From Malus domestica (lineage: Eukaryota; Streptophyta; Magnoliopsida; Rosales; Rosaceae): a DNA stretch of 64,000 bases. Under the pieces are notes generated by a model. That model ran no database searches, was not told where the DNA came from, and was given only the letters and a program-made list of their open reading frames with translations. A program made the translations under genes and the position numbers. Where the stretch lies: the NCBI RefSeq assembly GCF_042453785.1, contig NC_091674.1, positions 25,771,001 to 25,835,000 of the forward strand. Direction: 5' to 3'. Below, in pieces: positions 62,812 to 64,000 of the stretch (its first letter is position 1; every line of letters starts with the position of its first letter).

Positions 62812-62912
62812 AGGACAAAATAAAGGATGAAGTGAATAGTATTGATTTTTTTAGTGTAAAAATGTGGGTTTTCGTTAAAATGAATAGTATCAAGAGTTTT
62901 TTGTTAAAGTTT
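62812..62912. mobile_element. MITE family E fragment at the duplication junction
   Basis: ACAAAATAAAGGATGAAGTG and the rest of the family E 3' half, in reverse orientation, about 100 of 155 bases. It lies exactly between the two duplicate copies. Confidence 0.7.
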
Positions 62913-62918
62913 TCTTAT

Positions 62919-63113
62919 TTTTAGTATGATCGAGCTACACGGGTTTTAAGTTTTCTGTTCCGAGTCTGAATATTTCGATGCCCAAAATTTCTGAAAAATT
63001 TGGATTGTAATAGGAATGTGCTTATCCGATCCGAAATTTCTCAAAACTAAATACTACAAAATAAAATTATGCATAATCTTATTTTATCATGTTTATTGTG
63101 ATATCGTTAGATA
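62919..63113. repeat. 3'-flank duplication, copy 2
   Basis: Same start and end words as copy 1 but about 94 bases shorter, lacking the segment from CAAGGATTAC to the first TTTCTGTTCCG. About 93 percent identical in the shared 3' part. Confidence 0.85.
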
Positions 63114-63735
63114 TGTTTTTAATTTGTATTTTGTAGACTAATCATTCCGATAATCCAAAATTCTAAAATATTTTTGGATTGGCATTGAAATACTTGTTTC
63201 TGATTCGACCCGACTGAAAATCACCCCTAGGTGTGACTAGGATTTTGATTTCTCTTCCTGAATGAAACTGCATTCCATTAGTATTTTTGGTTCAGGACTT
63301 AAATCCGTAAATTATCTTTTAACATAAGTTGAGTGAACTTTTAGTTTTCATGTAATTAAATCCTTCATTTACTGTTGAGTAGAAACTTATTTTTGGATGT
63401 TGAGTTTTAATTCTAGCGATATCATAACCTACATGAAAATTTTAAATTTAAACTTTTGTACGACAGAAGAGAATAATGTTATATCAAATAGAACTTTAAA
63501 CATATAATTTGTGATATATATTTGTATTATAAAAAAATATAAATTAGTAATATCACGTAGCTTTTCAAAAAATTTAGTCCAATTTTCTCCAATTTTAGAA
63601 TTAAAATGTGCTCATTCCAAGTTTAGAAAAAGCTCTAACATATGTCTGATTTCATTCCCACCTTTCAATTTCCCGCCCTTTTCCACATTTAAGCTGCCAC
63701 GGACGAACAAGGCAAATTGATGAATCGAAAAACCA
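63114..63735. other. Intergenic, XRCC3-like promoter region
   Basis: AT-rich. A CCCGCCCTTTTCC patch lies 60 bases before the XRCC3 start and no clear TATA box is seen. Confidence 0.4.
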
Positions 63736-64000
63736 ATGACCCCAGAAAATCTCCTAACCCGTCCTCTCATCGCCGATAAATTAACGCTGGGTTGCCCACT
63801 CCTCGACCGCTGCCTCGGCGGCGGGGTCCCCTGCTGTTCAATAACGGAGCTCGTCGCCGAGAGCAGTTGCGGCAAGACTCAATTTTGCCTCCAACTCGCC
63901 CTCTCCGCTCAGCTCCCGCCATCCCACGGCGGCCTCTCCGCCTCCTCGCTTTACCTACACACCGAATTCCCTTTCCCGTTTCGCCGCCTCCACCAACTCT
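63736..64000 (+). CDS. XRCC3-like RAD51 paralogue, 5' part, cut by window end
   Basis: The first 88 codons of a RecA-fold DNA repair protein that works in homologous recombination as a RAD51C partner. It starts MTPENLLTRPL, then KLTLGCPLLDRCLGGGV and a Walker A-type ELVAESSCGKTQFCLQLALS (ATP-binding Lys in GKT), then GGLSASSLYLHTEFPFPFRR. This closely follows plant XRCC3, where the P-loop lies at the same place and many plant copies read ESGCGKT. An earlier out-of-frame ATG at 63720 leads to an unrelated frame. Walker B and the rest lie beyond the window. No intron is seen in this part. Confidence 0.88.
   Translation, partial: MTPENLLTRPLIADKLTLGCPLLDRCLGGGVPCCSITELVAESSCGKTQFCLQLALSAQLPPSHGGLSASSLYLHTEFPFPFRRLHQL

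Overview
The window is nuclear DNA of a dicot plant: AT-rich, intron-bearing genes with GT-AG (once GC-AG) junctions, plant-type gene families, and dense transposable elements. Several of the short repeats, notably a 155-bp element at 45387 and 58625, match my memory of apple and pear sequence, so a Rosaceae tree is likely, but that assignment is from memory and not proven here.

Three complete genes and one partial gene look functional. They are an intronless L-type lectin receptor kinase (7677-9692, +); a 10-exon DEAD-box RNA helicase of the RH30/DBP2 type (39075-42795, +); a 12-exon peroxisomal copper amine oxidase (57655-62494, +) whose last three residues form a peroxisome signal; and the first 88 codons of an XRCC3-like RAD51 paralogue, cut by the right edge (63736-64000, +). 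I rebuilt exon junctions by hand and all phases agree. The four have no shared pathway; this is an ordinary plant gene neighbourhood, not an operon or cluster.

Two host genes are broken. A ferric reductase (FRO) pseudogene runs leftward over 19620-11330 and carries stops, frameshifts and an internal deletion. A universal-stress-domain gene fragment lies at 28356-29609.

Layout: 1-7.6 kb is MITE-rich intergenic DNA; 7.7-9.7 kb the receptor kinase; 11.3-19.6 kb the FRO relic split by a very young Copia retrotransposon (12437-18777); 20.7-24.4 kb tandem repeats and a LINE fragment; 25.5-31 kb tandem repeat, MITEs and the stress-domain fragment; 32.0-36.9 kb an old decayed Copia element; 39-43 kb the helicase; 43-57 kb MITEs, SINE-like elements, a local duplication and a dead PIF/Harbinger transposon (50416-53200) holding an LTR-like insert; 57.3-62.5 kb the amine oxidase; 63.7 kb to the end XRCC3.

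The most informative signals are in the mobile DNA: precise target-site duplications define at least six small-element families, one element is nested in another, and a Copia copy that is almost new by LTR age already has a disabled polyprotein. I found no CRISPR array, rRNA, canonical tRNA or clearly unprecedented system.
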